Assembly (NCBI RefSeq): GCF_009765445.1
Contig: NZ_WHOY01000031.1
Span: 648,273-712,272 of the forward strand
Length of the DNA stretch: 64,000 nucleotides
Direction: 5' to 3'
From: Pantoea sp. BAV 3049
GTDB taxonomy: Bacteria > Pseudomonadota > Gammaproteobacteria > Enterobacterales > Enterobacteriaceae
In this document: piece by piece, positions 17,724 through 26,785 of the stretch
Numbering within the stretch: position 1 is the stretch's first letter
Layout of the letters: every line of letters starts with the position of its first letter
The notes under the pieces: generated by a model
The model's input: the letters and a program-made list of their open reading frames with translations, nothing else
What the model was told of the DNA's origin: nothing
The model's database searches: none
Position numbers and translations under genes: made by a program

Positions 17724-19247
17724 ATGAGCACGCAACCCCCTTATCTCAGCTTCCACGGTATCGGTAAAACCTTCCCTGGTGTGAAGGCGCTGCAGGATAT
17801 CAGCTTTGACTGTGCGGCTGGCGAGGTTCACGCGCTGATGGGCGAAAACGGTGCCGGAAAATCCACGCTGCTGAAGATCCTCAGCGGCAGCTATCAGCCC
17901 AGCAGCGGCGAAATCCGCGTCAAAGGCCAGCCGGTCAGCTTTACTCACACCACCGATGCGCTGGATGCGGGGATTGCCATCATCTATCAGGAGTTGCATC
18001 TGATCCCGGAGATGTCGGTGGCTGAAAATATCTATCTTGGTCAGTTGCCGCAGCGGGCAGGTTTTGTGAATCGCTCGCTGCTGCGTTATGAAGCGGGCCA
18101 GCAGTTGCAGAACCTCGGTATGGATATCGATCCGGATACGCCGCTGAAAAACCTCTCTCTGGGGCAGTGGCAGATGGTGGAGATTGCGAAAGCCCTGGCG
18201 CGAAATGCCAAAGTGATCGCCTTTGATGAACCAACCAGCTCGCTTTCCGCTCGTGAGATTGAGCATCTGTTCCGGGTGATCCGCCAGTTGCGTGAACAGG
18301 GAAGAGTTGTGCTGTATGTCTCACACCGGATGGAGGAGATTTTTGCCCTCAGCGATGCGATTACCGTGTTTAAAGACGGACGCTACGTGCGGACGTTCAA
18401 AGATGTCAGTCAAACCAGCCATGATCAGCTGGTGCAGGCAATGGTCGGTCGCGAAATTGGCGACATCTACGGCTATTCACCGCGTAAAACGGGTGAAATC
18501 AGGCTGCAGCTGAATAACGTGCAGGCTAAAGGCGTGCGGATGCCCGTTTCCCTCTGCGTGCGTGCCGGGGAAATCGTTGGGTTATTTGGCCTGGTCGGTG
18601 CCGGGCGCAGCGAGCTGATGAAAGGCCTTTTTGGCGCAACCAGACTGACCGGCGGCGAGCTGTTGCTGGATGGTGAAAAGCTGGTGGTCAGAGAGCCTGC
18701 TCATGCTATTCGTGCCGGAATTCTGCTCTGTCCGGAAGACCGTAAGGCCGATGGCATCATCCCGGTGCATTCAGTGCGCGACAACATCAATATCAGCGCC
18801 CGTCGCAACAATCTGACCGCCGGATGCCTGATTGATAATCGCTGGGAAAGCAAAAATGCTGAGTCCCATATTCATTCGCTGAATATCAAAACCCCTTCGG
18901 CGGACCAGCCGATCATGAACCTGTCCGGCGGTAACCAGCAGAAAGCGATCCTCGGACGCTGGCTGTCGGAAGAGATGAAAGTGATCCTGCTGGATGAGCC
19001 GACCCGCGGCATTGATGTGGGAGCGAAGCATGAAATCTATAACCTGATTTATGCGCTGGCGGAGAGGGGCATCGCGGTGCTGTTCGCCTCCAGCGACCTG
19101 CCCGAAGTCATGGGGCTGGCCGACCGTATCCTGGTGATGCGCGAAGGGGAAATCGCCGGTGAGCTGAGCCATTCTGAAGCCACTGAAGCGCGGACCCTGA
19201 GCCTGGCTATGCCAAAAACCACCCAAAAAACTGCCGCTGTGGCCTGA
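17724..19247 (+). CDS. araG: L-arabinose ABC transporter, tandem ATPase
   Basis: 507 residues with two ATPase domains. Domain 1: Walker [10 protein letters not shown] at residues 40-48, signature LSLGQWQM, Walker [12 protein letters not shown]. Domain 2: degenerate P-loop GLVGAGRSE, signature LSGGNQQK, and [12 protein letters not shown]. Matches E. coli AraG nearly end to end. Good site AGGAGG before ATG 17724; araH follows after 17 bases. Confidence 0.96.
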   Translation: MSTQPPYLSFHGIGKTFPGVKALQDISFDCAAGEVHALMGENGAGKSTLLKILSGSYQPSSGEIRVKGQPVSFTHTTDALDAGIAIIYQELHLIPEMSVAENIYLGQLPQRAGFVNRSLLRYEAGQQLQNLGMDIDPDTPLKNLSLGQWQMVEIAKALARNAKVIAFDEPTSSLSAREIEHLFRVIRQLREQGRVVLYVSHRMEEIFALSDAITVFKDGRYVRTFKDVSQTSHDQLVQAMVGREIGDIYGYSPRKTGEIRLQLNNVQAKGVRMPVSLCVRAGEIVGLFGLVGAGRSELMKGLFGATRLTGGELLLDGEKLVVREPAHAIRAGILLCPEDRKADGIIPVHSVRDNINISARRNNLTAGCLIDNRWESKNAESHIHSLNIKTPSADQPIMNLSGGNQQKAILGRWLSEEMKVILLDEPTRGIDVGAKHEIYNLIYALAERGIAVLFASSDLPEVMGLADRILVMREGEIAGELSHSEATEARTLSLAMPKTTQKTAAVA

Positions 19248-19264
19248 TCTGAAGGAGATCTCTG

Positions 19265-20254
19265 ATGTCATCTTCCACCACTTCCTCCGCGACGCCACCG
19301 GTACGCTCTCAGCGCGTTAACCTGGGCCGCATCTGGGATAACTTCGGCATGCTGGTCGTGTTTGCCGTGCTGTTTATTTGCTGCACCTTGTTTGTGCCAA
19401 ACTTTGGCTCGCTGATCAATATGAAGGGGCTCGGACTGGCGATGTCGATGTCCGGCATGGTGGCCTGCGGCATGCTGTTCTGCCTGGCCTCAGGCGATTT
19501 CGATCTTTCCGTCGCTTCAGTAATTGCCTGCGCTGGGGTCACCACCGCAGTGGTGATCAATATGACCGAAAGCTTGTGGATTGGTATCGCTGCCGGTCTG
19601 CTGCTCGGTGTGGTCTGCGGCTTTATCAACGGCTTTGTGATTGCGAAGCTGAAGATCAATGCACTGATCACCACGCTGGCAACGATGCAAATTGTGCGCG
19701 GCCTGGCCTACATTTTCTCCGACGGTAAGGCGGTGGGTATTGAAGATGAACGCTTTTTTGCACTGGGATATGCCAACTGGCTTGGCGTACCTGCGCCGGT
19801 CTGGCTGACCATCGGCACCATGGTGATTTTTGGCTTCCTGCTGAATAAAACCACGTTTGGCCGCAACACGCTGGCGATTGGTGGCAATGAAGAAGCGGCA
19901 AGACTGGCAGGCGTGCCGGTGGTGCGTACCCGCATCATTATTTTTATTCTCTCCGGGCTGGTTTCGGCCGCGGCGGGCATCATCCTCGCCTCACGCATGA
20001 CCAGCGGACAACCCATGACTTCGCTGGGCTATGAGCTGATTGTTATCTCAGCCTGCGTGCTGGGTGGCGTGTCGCTGAAGGGCGGCATCGGCAAAATTTC
20101 TTATGTGGTGGCCGGAGTGCTGATCCTTGGTACGGTTGAGAATGCGATGAATCTTCTCAATATCTCGCCGTTCTCACAGTACGTGGTGCGCGGTCTGATA
20201 CTGTTAGCTGCGGTGATTTTCGACCGCTACAAACAGAAAGCCAAAACGGCCTGA
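19265..20254 (+). CDS. araH: L-arabinose ABC transporter permease
   Basis: 329-residue inner-membrane permease (E. coli 328) with the block ASGDFDLSVASVIACAG and the C-terminal VLGGVSLKGGIGK typical of AraH/RbsC. The N-terminal 20 residues are Ser/Thr-rich and cytoplasmic. Start at ATG 19265 after AAGGAG. araC follows nine bases after the stop. Confidence 0.95.
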   Translation: MSSSTTSSATPPVRSQRVNLGRIWDNFGMLVVFAVLFICCTLFVPNFGSLINMKGLGLAMSMSGMVACGMLFCLASGDFDLSVASVIACAGVTTAVVINMTESLWIGIAAGLLLGVVCGFINGFVIAKLKINALITTLATMQIVRGLAYIFSDGKAVGIEDERFFALGYANWLGVPAPVWLTIGTMVIFGFLLNKTTFGRNTLAIGGNEEAARLAGVPVVRTRIIIFILSGLVSAAAGIILASRMTSGQPMTSLGYELIVISACVLGGVSLKGGIGKISYVVAGVLILGTVENAMNLLNISPFSQYVVRGLILLAAVIFDRYKQKAKTA

Positions 20255-20263
20255 GGAGGCGTC

Positions 20264-21181
20264 ATGTATCATCGTTTAGCCCCGGTAGCGCAATCAAACC
20301 CGCTGCTACCCGGCTATCCCTTTAATGCCTGGCTGGTAGCCGGACTGACGCCGATTAACGCGGGTGATCCTCTCGATTTTTTTATTGATCGGCCTCAGGG
20401 TATGAAGGGCTATATCATTAACCTGACCACCAAAGGACGCGGCCAGGTGTTCAGCGGCGAGGACGCTTTCGACTGTGAACCCGGCGACCTGCTGCTGTTC
20501 CGGCCAAAAACGCCGCATTACTATGGTCGATCGCCGGGAAGCGACAGCTGGCACCATCGCTGGATCTACTTCCGTCCGCGAGCCTACTGGAGCGACTGGC
20601 TGGTGTGGCAGGATGAAACCCGCAGCGTCGGGCGGCTCAGGTTGCCGGAACCGCTGCGCGGGGAATTCGAAAGGTTGTTTGCCAATATTGAGCAGACTCA
20701 CACTTCAGGTCGACGCTTTGCCGAAGAGCTGGCGATGAACCTGCTGGAGAGGTTGTTGTTGCGGGCGGTGGAAGAAGATCCGCGCAGCCATCAGCAAATC
20801 CGCGATCCGCGGGTGATTGAGGCCTGTCAGTTTGTCACCAGCAATCTGGCCGGGGAACTGAAAATCGACGAGGTGGCCAACCACGTCTGCCTTTCTCCTT
20901 CGCGGCTGGCCCACCTGTTCCGCGAGCAGATGGGCGTGAATCTACTGCGCTGGCGTGAGGATCAGCGGGTGATCCGCGCCAAGATGCTGCTGCAGAATAC
21001 TCAGGAACCGATCGCCACCGTGGGTCGCATTGTCGGCTACGACGATCAGCTCTATTTCTCCCGTGTGTTTCGTAAAAGGGTTGGCGTCAGTCCCAGCGAC
21101 TTCCGCCGCCGCTCGCATGATGCGCATGATGCGCTGGTCGCCCAGGAGACCTGGGATTTGCCCAGAAGTGCCAATCAGTAA
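20264..21181 (+). CDS. araC: Arabinose operon regulator AraC
   Basis: 305-residue AraC-family regulator (E. coli 292). The N-terminal cupin binds arabinose and dimerises: [16 protein letters not shown], then [13 protein letters not shown]. The C-terminal half has two helix-turn-helix motifs ([20 protein letters not shown] and [20 protein letters not shown]). Unlike E. coli, where araC diverges from araBAD, here it is the last gene of araFGH-araC. It would then be induced with the transporter and subject to feedback through the shared control region. Confidence 0.94.
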   Translation: MYHRLAPVAQSNPLLPGYPFNAWLVAGLTPINAGDPLDFFIDRPQGMKGYIINLTTKGRGQVFSGEDAFDCEPGDLLLFRPKTPHYYGRSPGSDSWHHRWIYFRPRAYWSDWLVWQDETRSVGRLRLPEPLRGEFERLFANIEQTHTSGRRFAEELAMNLLERLLLRAVEEDPRSHQQIRDPRVIEACQFVTSNLAGELKIDEVANHVCLSPSRLAHLFREQMGVNLLRWREDQRVIRAKMLLQNTQEPIATVGRIVGYDDQLYFSRVFRKRVGVSPSDFRRRSHDAHDALVAQETWDLPRSANQ

Positions 21182-21189
21182 TCAATCCT

Positions 21190-21310
21190 CCCCGAAATAA
21201 TTCGAGTTTCAGGCAGGCGGCCAGCGAGCAAATCCCCAGGAGCTTACTCAGGTAAGTGACTGGGGTGCGCTCGTGCAGCCAACGCACATGCAACTCGAAG
21301 TATGACGGGG
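21190..21310. repeat. Long palindromic intergenic repeat, ERIC-like
   Basis: About 121 bases. The outer arms CCCCGAAATAATTCGAGTT and AACTCGAAGTATGACGGGG are imperfect inverted repeats. Inner arms around GCAGGCGGCCAGCGAGC and its partner also pair in part, and a central hairpin forms from CCCCAG/CTGGGG. It resembles a hairpin-forming repeat seen between genes of many enterobacteria (recalled, not searched). It lies between araC and ydgJ, at the right-hand junction of the inserted sugar block. Confidence 0.7.
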
Positions 21311-21390
21311 AAACAATTAAGGTAATTCCCGCTTGTTCTTACCCGGATGATGGTCTTAAATCATCAGGGTCTGAGACAAGAGGAATGCAA

Positions 21391-22431
21391 ATGAGCGACA
21401 AAATTCGTGTAGGGCTGGTTGGTTACGGCTTCGCCAGCAAGACCTTCCATGCCCCGTTAATCGCGGGCGCCGCCGGGATGGAACTGGCGGTTGTCTCCAG
21501 CAGCGATGCCGGCAAAGTCCATGCGGACTGGCCAACCACTCAGGTAGTGTCGGACCCACAGGCGCTGTTTGATGACCCTTCGCTGCAGCTGATCGTAATT
21601 CCGACGCCGAATGACACCCATTTCCCGCTGGCGAAAGCCGCGCTCAATGCCGGTAAGCACGTGGTGGTTGATAAGCCTTTTACCGTGACCCTTTCGCAGG
21701 CCCGTGAACTGGATGCGCTGGCAAAAGCCAAAGGGCTGCTGCTGTCAGTGTTCCATAACCGCCGCTGGGACAGTGATTTCCTGACGCTGAAAACATTGCT
21801 GGCGCAGGGCACGCTGGGTGAAGTGCGTTATTTCGAATCGCATTTTGACCGATTCCGTCCGGAAGTACGTAACCGCTGGCGCGAGCAGAAGGGTGCGGGC
21901 AGCGGCATCTGGTACGATCTGGGGCCGCATGTGATTGACCAGGCTTTGCAGCTGTTCGGTTCGCCAGTGGCGATTAACGTTGATATGGCTGAACTGCGTC
22001 CGGGTGCCCAGACCACGGATTACTTCCATGCCGTGCTGACCTATCCTCAGCGCCGTGTGGTGCTGCACGCCAGCATGCTGGTGGCTGCAGAATCTGCCCG
22101 TTACCAGGTTCACGGCACCAAAGGCAGCTACGTGAAGTATGGTCTTGATCCGCAGGAAGATAACCTTAAAGCGGGTGCCCGCCCGCCGCAGGAAGACTGG
22201 GGTTACGATATGCGCGACGGCGTGGTGACGTTAGCTAACGGCGATCTGATGGCAGAAGAGACGCTGCTGACCACGCCTGGCAACTATCCTGCTTATTACG
22301 CCGGTATCCGCGATGCAATAAATGGTGATGGTAACAATCCGGTAACGGCGGAAGAGGCAATTCAGGTGATGGAGCTGATTGAACTGGGCCTGCAGTCTGC
22401 GGAAAAACGCCAGACGCTGTCGCTGAAATAA
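21391..22431 (+). CDS. ydgJ: Gfo/Idh/MocA-family oxidoreductase YdgJ
   Basis: 346 residues, the same length as E. coli YdgJ. N-terminal Rossmann fold with GLVGYGFASKTFHAPL, then the family EKP-like motif seen as VVDKPFTVT and the catalytic-domain block IWYDLGPHVIDQALQLFG. The start at 21391 was chosen because the open frame from 21256 begins inside the palindromic repeat. Substrate is unknown; homologues act on sugars or scyllo-inositol-like compounds. Apiose dehydrogenases also belong to this superfamily, but close YdgJ similarity and conserved synteny with add argue for the housekeeping role. Confidence 0.9.
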   Translation: MSDKIRVGLVGYGFASKTFHAPLIAGAAGMELAVVSSSDAGKVHADWPTTQVVSDPQALFDDPSLQLIVIPTPNDTHFPLAKAALNAGKHVVVDKPFTVTLSQARELDALAKAKGLLLSVFHNRRWDSDFLTLKTLLAQGTLGEVRYFESHFDRFRPEVRNRWREQKGAGSGIWYDLGPHVIDQALQLFGSPVAINVDMAELRPGAQTTDYFHAVLTYPQRRVVLHASMLVAAESARYQVHGTKGSYVKYGLDPQEDNLKAGARPPQEDWGYDMRDGVVTLANGDLMAEETLLTTPGNYPAYYAGIRDAINGDGNNPVTAEEAIQVMELIELGLQSAEKRQTLSLK

Positions 22432-22451
22432 CTTTTTCTTCCCTGATAATG

Positions 22452-22487
22452 AAAAAAAGAACGGCATCTGATGTCGTTCTTTTTTTC
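22452..22487. terminator. Strong bidirectional terminator between ydgJ and add
   Basis: AAAAAAAGAACG and CGTTCTTTTTTT flank a short loop, giving T-runs on both strands. It serves ydgJ and could serve add from the other side. Confidence 0.85.
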
Positions 22488-22569
22488 ATTTACTCAATAT
22501 CCCTCTTCAAATGAATAAATATTTATTCACTTACTCCTGTTTCTTTTTTTCCGTATTTCTCCTGATCGT

Positions 22570-22589
22570 GGGCGTCGCCGAAGACGCCC
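22570..22589 (-). terminator. Hairpin after add
   Basis: GGGCGTC pairs with GACGCCC just past the add stop. No T-run follows on the add strand. Confidence 0.4.
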
Positions 22590-22595
22590 GTTAAT

Positions 22596-23594
22596 TCATG
22601 CTGCCACTTTGGCGCGAATAGCCTGTTTCTCTGTTTCGCTTAAAAACGCAATCTTCAGGCCGTTCTCCTGCGCGGTGCGGATCTGCTCCTGGCTCAGTCC
22701 TGCCGCAGGCGCAGCCACCTGATATTCATGCGCCAGCTCAATGCCCTGAACCGCCGGATCATCGGTGTTGATGGTTGCCAGAATGCCGTGGTCAAGGAAC
22801 GTCACCAGTGGATGATGTGCCAGTGAAGAGACGGTACTGGTCTGGATGTTGGAAGTCAGGCAGGATTCCACGCCAATCTGGTGTGCCGCGAGGAAATCCA
22901 TCAGTGCCGGATCTTCCACCGCCTTCACGCCATGCCCGATACGCTCGGCACCCAGCTCGCGGATAGCCTGCCAGATGCTCTCCGGACCTGCTGCTTCGCC
23001 AGCATGAACGGTAATGCGGAATCCGGCATCACGCGCGCGGTTGAAATGGCTGAGGAACTGGCTGCCCGGAAAGCCCAGCTCGTCTCCGGCCAGGTCGAGG
23101 GCGGTGATGCCATCGCGATGGGCCAGTAAACCTTCCAGCTCGCGCAGACAGGCTTCCTCGCCAAAGGTCCGGCTCATGATACCTGTCAGCCGCACCTCAA
23201 TATCATGCTGCTGGCAACCGGCGCGGATCCCGTCGATGACCGCCTCTACCACGCCAGCAACCGGCAGGTTATGGGTCATAGCCATATAGCCGGGAGAGAA
23301 ACGCAACTCCGCGTAGTGAATACCCGCGCGGGCGGCATCCTCCACGTTTTCCATCGCCACGCGACGGCAGGCATCCAGCGAGCCCAGCACCCTCACGCCC
23401 CAGTCCAGCTTCTGCAGGAAGCTGACCAGGTCCGGCTCGTTGCTGGTTATCTGCACGTGCGGGCGTAACGCCTCCAGCGAGGAGGCGGGTAGGGTCAGGT
23501 TAAACTCGCGGCCTAAATCAAGAATGGTTTGTGCACGAATATTGCCATCAAGGTGGCGATGAATGTCGGTGAGGGGAAGCTGGCTGTCGATCAT
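22596..23594 (-). CDS. add: Adenosine deaminase
   Basis: Zinc enzyme that deaminates adenosine and deoxyadenosine to the inosine forms in purine salvage. 332 residues (E. coli 333). Zinc ligands: HRHLDGN near residue 12-18, the later [12 protein letters not shown] with substrate-site Glu, and NTDDPAVQG with the metal Asp. [14 protein letters not shown] is typical. Neighbours malY and ydgJ are the E. coli ones. Confidence 0.97.
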   Translation of the reverse strand: MIDSQLPLTDIHRHLDGNIRAQTILDLGREFNLTLPASSLEALRPHVQITSNEPDLVSFLQKLDWGVRVLGSLDACRRVAMENVEDAARAGIHYAELRFSPGYMAMTHNLPVAGVVEAVIDGIRAGCQQHDIEVRLTGIMSRTFGEEACLRELEGLLAHRDGITALDLAGDELGFPGSQFLSHFNRARDAGFRITVHAGEAAGPESIWQAIRELGAERIGHGVKAVEDPALMDFLAAHQIGVESCLTSNIQTSTVSSLAHHPLVTFLDHGILATINTDDPAVQGIELAHEYQVAAPAAGLSQEQIRTAQENGLKIAFLSETEKQAIRAKVAA

Positions 23595-23645
23595 GTGAGT
23601 GCACTCTGTTGTTAACCGTAAAGTGCAGAACAGTATAAAAACATT

Positions 23646-23674
23646 TTGCGCAACTCCGCCAGCGAATTGCGCAA
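23646..23674 (-). terminator. Probable terminator after malY
   Basis: TTGCGCAA occurs twice, 13 bases apart. The copies pair as a hairpin, followed on the malY strand by ATGTTTTTA. Confidence 0.5.
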
Positions 23675-23693
23675 TCCCTCTTTTAACTGCCGA

Positions 23694-24881
23694 TTATTTG
23701 AGCCTGGCTGAGTGGCAGCGTGCAATTCCGGCAATCAAGCGGTCCAGCCCGTCATCCACTTTACTGCGCGGGCAGCCGACGTTCAGCCGGAGATATCCCT
23801 GACCTTCAGGGCCGTAGGTATAACCGGGCATGATCGCCACCTTTTGCTGTTCGATCAGCTCTTTTTGCAGCTGATGCTCATCGATCGCCAACGGATTCAG
23901 ATCGATCCACGCCAGGTAGGTGGCCTGCGGAGGCTGCCAGTTGAGTTCAGGAAAAGCCTCATTCAACCGTCGTGCCACATGCTGCAGGTTGTCGCGGAGG
24001 TAATCACGCAGCGCATCCAGCCAGTGGCTGCCGTGGCGATAAGCCGCAATATGCGCGGCCACGGCCAGCACGGCAGGAGATGAGAGACCATCGGCATTCT
24101 TCAGCGCCTGAAACCAGGCCGCGCGGTCCTGTTCATCGCTGATAAAGCCATAAGCGCCGGTCAGAGCCGGAATGTTGAAGCTCTTTGACGCTGAGGTGAA
24201 CAGCGCCCAGCGTCCGCTCGCCACTTCTGACCAGGGAAGATGCTTCGCCTCTCCCGTCACCATATCCATATGGATTTCGTCGCTGATCACCCGCACGTTG
24301 TGCCGCTGGCACAGCGCAGACATCTGCTCCAGCTCCTGGCGCCGCCAGACTTTGCCGGTCGGATTATGCGGGCTGCACAGCAGCAGCACTTTGCAATCAT
24401 CACGCGCCAGCAGCGTTTCCAGCTCTGCCATATCACATTGCCACTCAGCATTCACACGACGCAGTGGCAGAGCCAGCACATTGCGCAGATTTCCTTCAAT
24501 CGCTTTGTAAAACGCATCGTAGGCCGGAGTGTGGATCACCACGCCATCACCCGGCTGTGACCAGTGGCGGATCATTTGCGCCACCATGTAGATCACTGAC
24601 GGACCATAAACGATCTGCTCTGGTCTGGCAGTAACCTCAAAACGCTTCTGATACCAGTGAGTAATGGAGGAGAGAAAATCATCGTGCTGCCAGCGGCTGT
24701 AACCCAGCACACCATGCGCCACTCGTTTGTGCAGCTCGGCGGTAATGCAGGGCGCGGTGGCGAAATCCATATCAGAGATGGTGAAAGGCAGCAGATCGTC
24801 GCGGCCAAAACGGTCGGCGACAAAGTCCCACTGGGTACACCAGCTGCCATGGCGGTCGATTACGCGGTCAAAATCAGACAT
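23694..24881 (-). CDS. malY: MalY: PLP C-S lyase and repressor of the maltose activator
   Basis: 395-residue fold-type I aminotransferase-like enzyme with cystathionine beta-lyase activity in E. coli, where it also inhibits MalT. The N-terminus WCTQWDFVADRFGRDDLLPF matches MalY. The PLP lysine is in TSASKSFNIPALTG, with HNPTGKVW and DEIHMDM upstream and the C-terminal LRLNVGCPRSK carrying the carboxylate-binding Arg. It lies downstream of malX, from which a terminator-like hairpin separates it. Confidence 0.95.
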   Translation of the reverse strand: MSDFDRVIDRHGSWCTQWDFVADRFGRDDLLPFTISDMDFATAPCITAELHKRVAHGVLGYSRWQHDDFLSSITHWYQKRFEVTARPEQIVYGPSVIYMVAQMIRHWSQPGDGVVIHTPAYDAFYKAIEGNLRNVLALPLRRVNAEWQCDMAELETLLARDDCKVLLLCSPHNPTGKVWRRQELEQMSALCQRHNVRVISDEIHMDMVTGEAKHLPWSEVASGRWALFTSASKSFNIPALTGAYGFISDEQDRAAWFQALKNADGLSSPAVLAVAAHIAAYRHGSHWLDALRDYLRDNLQHVARRLNEAFPELNWQPPQATYLAWIDLNPLAIDEHQLQKELIEQQKVAIMPGYTYGPEGQGYLRLNVGCPRSKVDDGLDRLIAGIARCHSARLK

Positions 24882-24898
24882 AACATCCTCAAATAAAA

Positions 24899-24917
24899 CG
24901 GCGCCGTGAAGGCGCCG
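24899..24917 (-). terminator. Intercistronic terminator between malX and malY
   Basis: CGGCGCC pairs with GGCGCCG; on the malX strand GTTTTATTT follows. Probably lowers malY relative to malX. Confidence 0.6.
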
Positions 24918-24988
24918 GTTTCAGTCAGGCCAGTGCGTCAGGCCTTTTGCTTACGCTCAGGCTGGTTTAATCCTTTGCTCTTGCCTGG

Positions 24989-26587
24989 TCAGACCGGGGC
25001 AGGCTGCATCAGGCTGGCCATTTCATCTTTCACCGACTGCACCTGCGGGCCAATCACCACCTGCAGACTATGCTGGTTAAGATGCACCACGCCGATCACG
25101 CGGTTGGCCTTTAATGCGGCGTCATCCACCAGGCTCATATCTTTCACCTGCAGACGCAGACGTGTCAGGCAGTTATCCAGTGAGGTGATATTCTCCATGC
25201 CACCCAGAGCCGCAAGGATCGCAGGGGTGTTGTAGCCTGATTTTCCGGCCACGGCGCTGGAGAAGTTTTTCTCCACGCTTGTGGTGTTATCACTATCACG
25301 CCCTGGCGTTTTAATATTGAAGCGGGTGATAGCGAAGCGGAAAATCAGGTAGTAACCGGCAAACCAGATCGCTGCCACCACCGGCACATAATACCATTTG
25401 GTCGACAGGCCATGCAGAATACCAAACACCACAAAGTCGATAACGTTGCCGTCGGTATTACCAATGGTCACGCCCAGTACCGCCATTACGGTAAAGCCCA
25501 AACCGGTCAGCAGCGCGTGGATCACATACAGCACTGGCGCGACGAACAGGAACAGGAATTCAATGGGTTCGGTGGTGCCGCCAACCACGCAGGCCACCAC
25601 GCCGGAGATCAGCAGGCCTTTAATTTTGTGGCGGTTTTCAGGACGTGCACAGTGATACATCGCCAGCGCCGCACCCGGCAGGCCGCCGAGAAAGGCAGGC
25701 ATTTTACCCTGCGAAAGGAAGCGGGTGGCGCTTTCAGAGAAGCCGCTGGTGGTCGGGCAGGAGAGCTGCGCCTGGAAGATGGTCAGCGCACCGCTGACGC
25801 TGTGTCCGCAGACGTCCATGGTGCCGCCCGCATCGGTAAAGCGGATAATCGCCACCAGAATATGCTGCAGGCCAAACGGCAGCAGCAGACGTTCGCCGGT
25901 ACCAAAAATCATCGGTCCAAACTCACCCGCGCCGTTAATCACCCAGCCCAGGCCGGTAATGGCTGCCGCAAATGCAGGCCAGATCAACGGAATAACCAGG
26001 CCCACCAGACCCATGACCAGAGTGGTGATAATCGGGACAAAACGTGTGCCACCGAAGAATGCCAGCGCATCTGGCAGGCGGATGGTGTGAAAACGTTCAT
26101 GCAGATAAAAAACGATAATACCGACGATCACCGCCCCCAGAATACCGGTATCAATTGACTGAATGCCGATGATGTTCTGGATGTTATTGGCTTTCAGAAC
26201 AGTCGCGTCGGTGGTTGGCAGAATGCCTTTGGCATTGAGCCAGAAGTTTACTGCCAGGTTCATCACCGCAAATCCGACGAAACCGGAGAAGGCAGCCACG
26301 CCTTTATTCTCACGCGCCATCCCCAACGGAATGGCAATGGCGAACATCACCGGCAGATAAGTGAAGGCAAAGGAGCCGACTTTACTCATCCAGGTGAAGA
26401 TCAGCTGCAGAACCGGATTGCCGAGGAACGGGATCAGGGTAATGACGTCGTGGCTGCTCAGCGAGCTGCCAATGCCCAGCATAATGCCGCAAAAAGACAG
26501 CAGCGCGACGGGCAACATAAAGGTCTTTCCTAGGCTCTGGAAAAATTCCCAGAGCGTGATTTTTTGTTTAACAGGGGTGGCCGACAT
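24989..26587 (-). CDS. malX: PTS system maltose/glucose-type IICB component MalX
   Basis: 532 residues (E. coli 530). The N-terminal EIIC domain spans about ten membrane segments with GFIG-like and NTDGNVIDFVVFGI blocks; ENKGVAAFSGFVGFAVMNLAVNF and GGTTEPIEFLFLF are conserved. The C-terminal EIIB domain has the phosphorylated cysteine in LDNCLTRLRL. Transports glucose or maltose in E. coli when derepressed. It is expected to use the soluble EIIA(Glc). Its upstream region has two MalI operators and a hairpin with a T-run in the leader. Confidence 0.95.
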   Translation of the reverse strand: MSATPVKQKITLWEFFQSLGKTFMLPVALLSFCGIMLGIGSSLSSHDVITLIPFLGNPVLQLIFTWMSKVGSFAFTYLPVMFAIAIPLGMARENKGVAAFSGFVGFAVMNLAVNFWLNAKGILPTTDATVLKANNIQNIIGIQSIDTGILGAVIVGIIVFYLHERFHTIRLPDALAFFGGTRFVPIITTLVMGLVGLVIPLIWPAFAAAITGLGWVINGAGEFGPMIFGTGERLLLPFGLQHILVAIIRFTDAGGTMDVCGHSVSGALTIFQAQLSCPTTSGFSESATRFLSQGKMPAFLGGLPGAALAMYHCARPENRHKIKGLLISGVVACVVGGTTEPIEFLFLFVAPVLYVIHALLTGLGFTVMAVLGVTIGNTDGNVIDFVVFGILHGLSTKWYYVPVVAAIWFAGYYLIFRFAITRFNIKTPGRDSDNTTSVEKNFSSAVAGKSGYNTPAILAALGGMENITSLDNCLTRLRLQVKDMSLVDDAALKANRVIGVVHLNQHSLQVVIGPQVQSVKDEMASLMQPAPV

Positions 26588-26610
26588 AGATGCTCCTGGC
26601 TTAAAAAAAG

Positions 26611-26626
26611 CTCAGCCCTTGCTGAG
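26611..26626 (-). terminator. Terminator-like hairpin in the malX leader
   Basis: CTCAGCAAGGGCTGAG read on the malX strand, followed by CTTTTTTT. It sits between the MalI operator and the malX start, so transcripts from a promoter at the operator would cross it. Could be an attenuator or simply an insulated leader. Confidence 0.5.
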
Positions 26627-26636
26627 ATAAAAAAAT

Positions 26637-26652
26637 GATAAAACGTTTTACC
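26637..26652. promoter_or_regulatory. MalI operator, malX side
   Basis: GATAAAACGTTTTACC; matches the E. coli MalI operator GATAAAACGTTTTATC at 15 of 16 bases. Confidence 0.85.
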
Positions 26653-26661
26653 GAACATTAA

Positions 26662-26677
26662 TGAGCGTCAAATCACA
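26662..26677. promoter_or_regulatory. CRP-like site between malX and malI
   Basis: TGAGCGTCAAATCACA keeps one perfect half (TCACA) and fits 8 of 10 bases. It lies between the two MalI operators. Confidence 0.4.
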
Positions 26678-26715
26678 GTATTTCGCGTTACTGAGGTTTT
26701 ATTTGCCTTCCTACA

Positions 26716-26731
26716 GGTGTAACGTTTTACC
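26716..26731. promoter_or_regulatory. MalI operator, malI side
   Basis: GGTGTAACGTTTTACC keeps the core AACGTTTTA. It lies 55 bases before malI and supports autorepression. Confidence 0.75.
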
Positions 26732-26785
26732 TTTATATTTCCGCTGCGCTGAGCGCTTTTTTTGCCCGGCCTGAATCGGTTAACT

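Noticed and set aside
21391-22431. YdgJ as the missing D-apiose dehydrogenase for apnL
   Set aside because: Same superfamily, but length, sequence and synteny with add match the conserved enterobacterial YdgJ; it is 15 kb from apnL.
25412-26158. 248-residue plus-strand frame over malX
   Set aside because: Antisense to malX, composition typical of a shadow frame.
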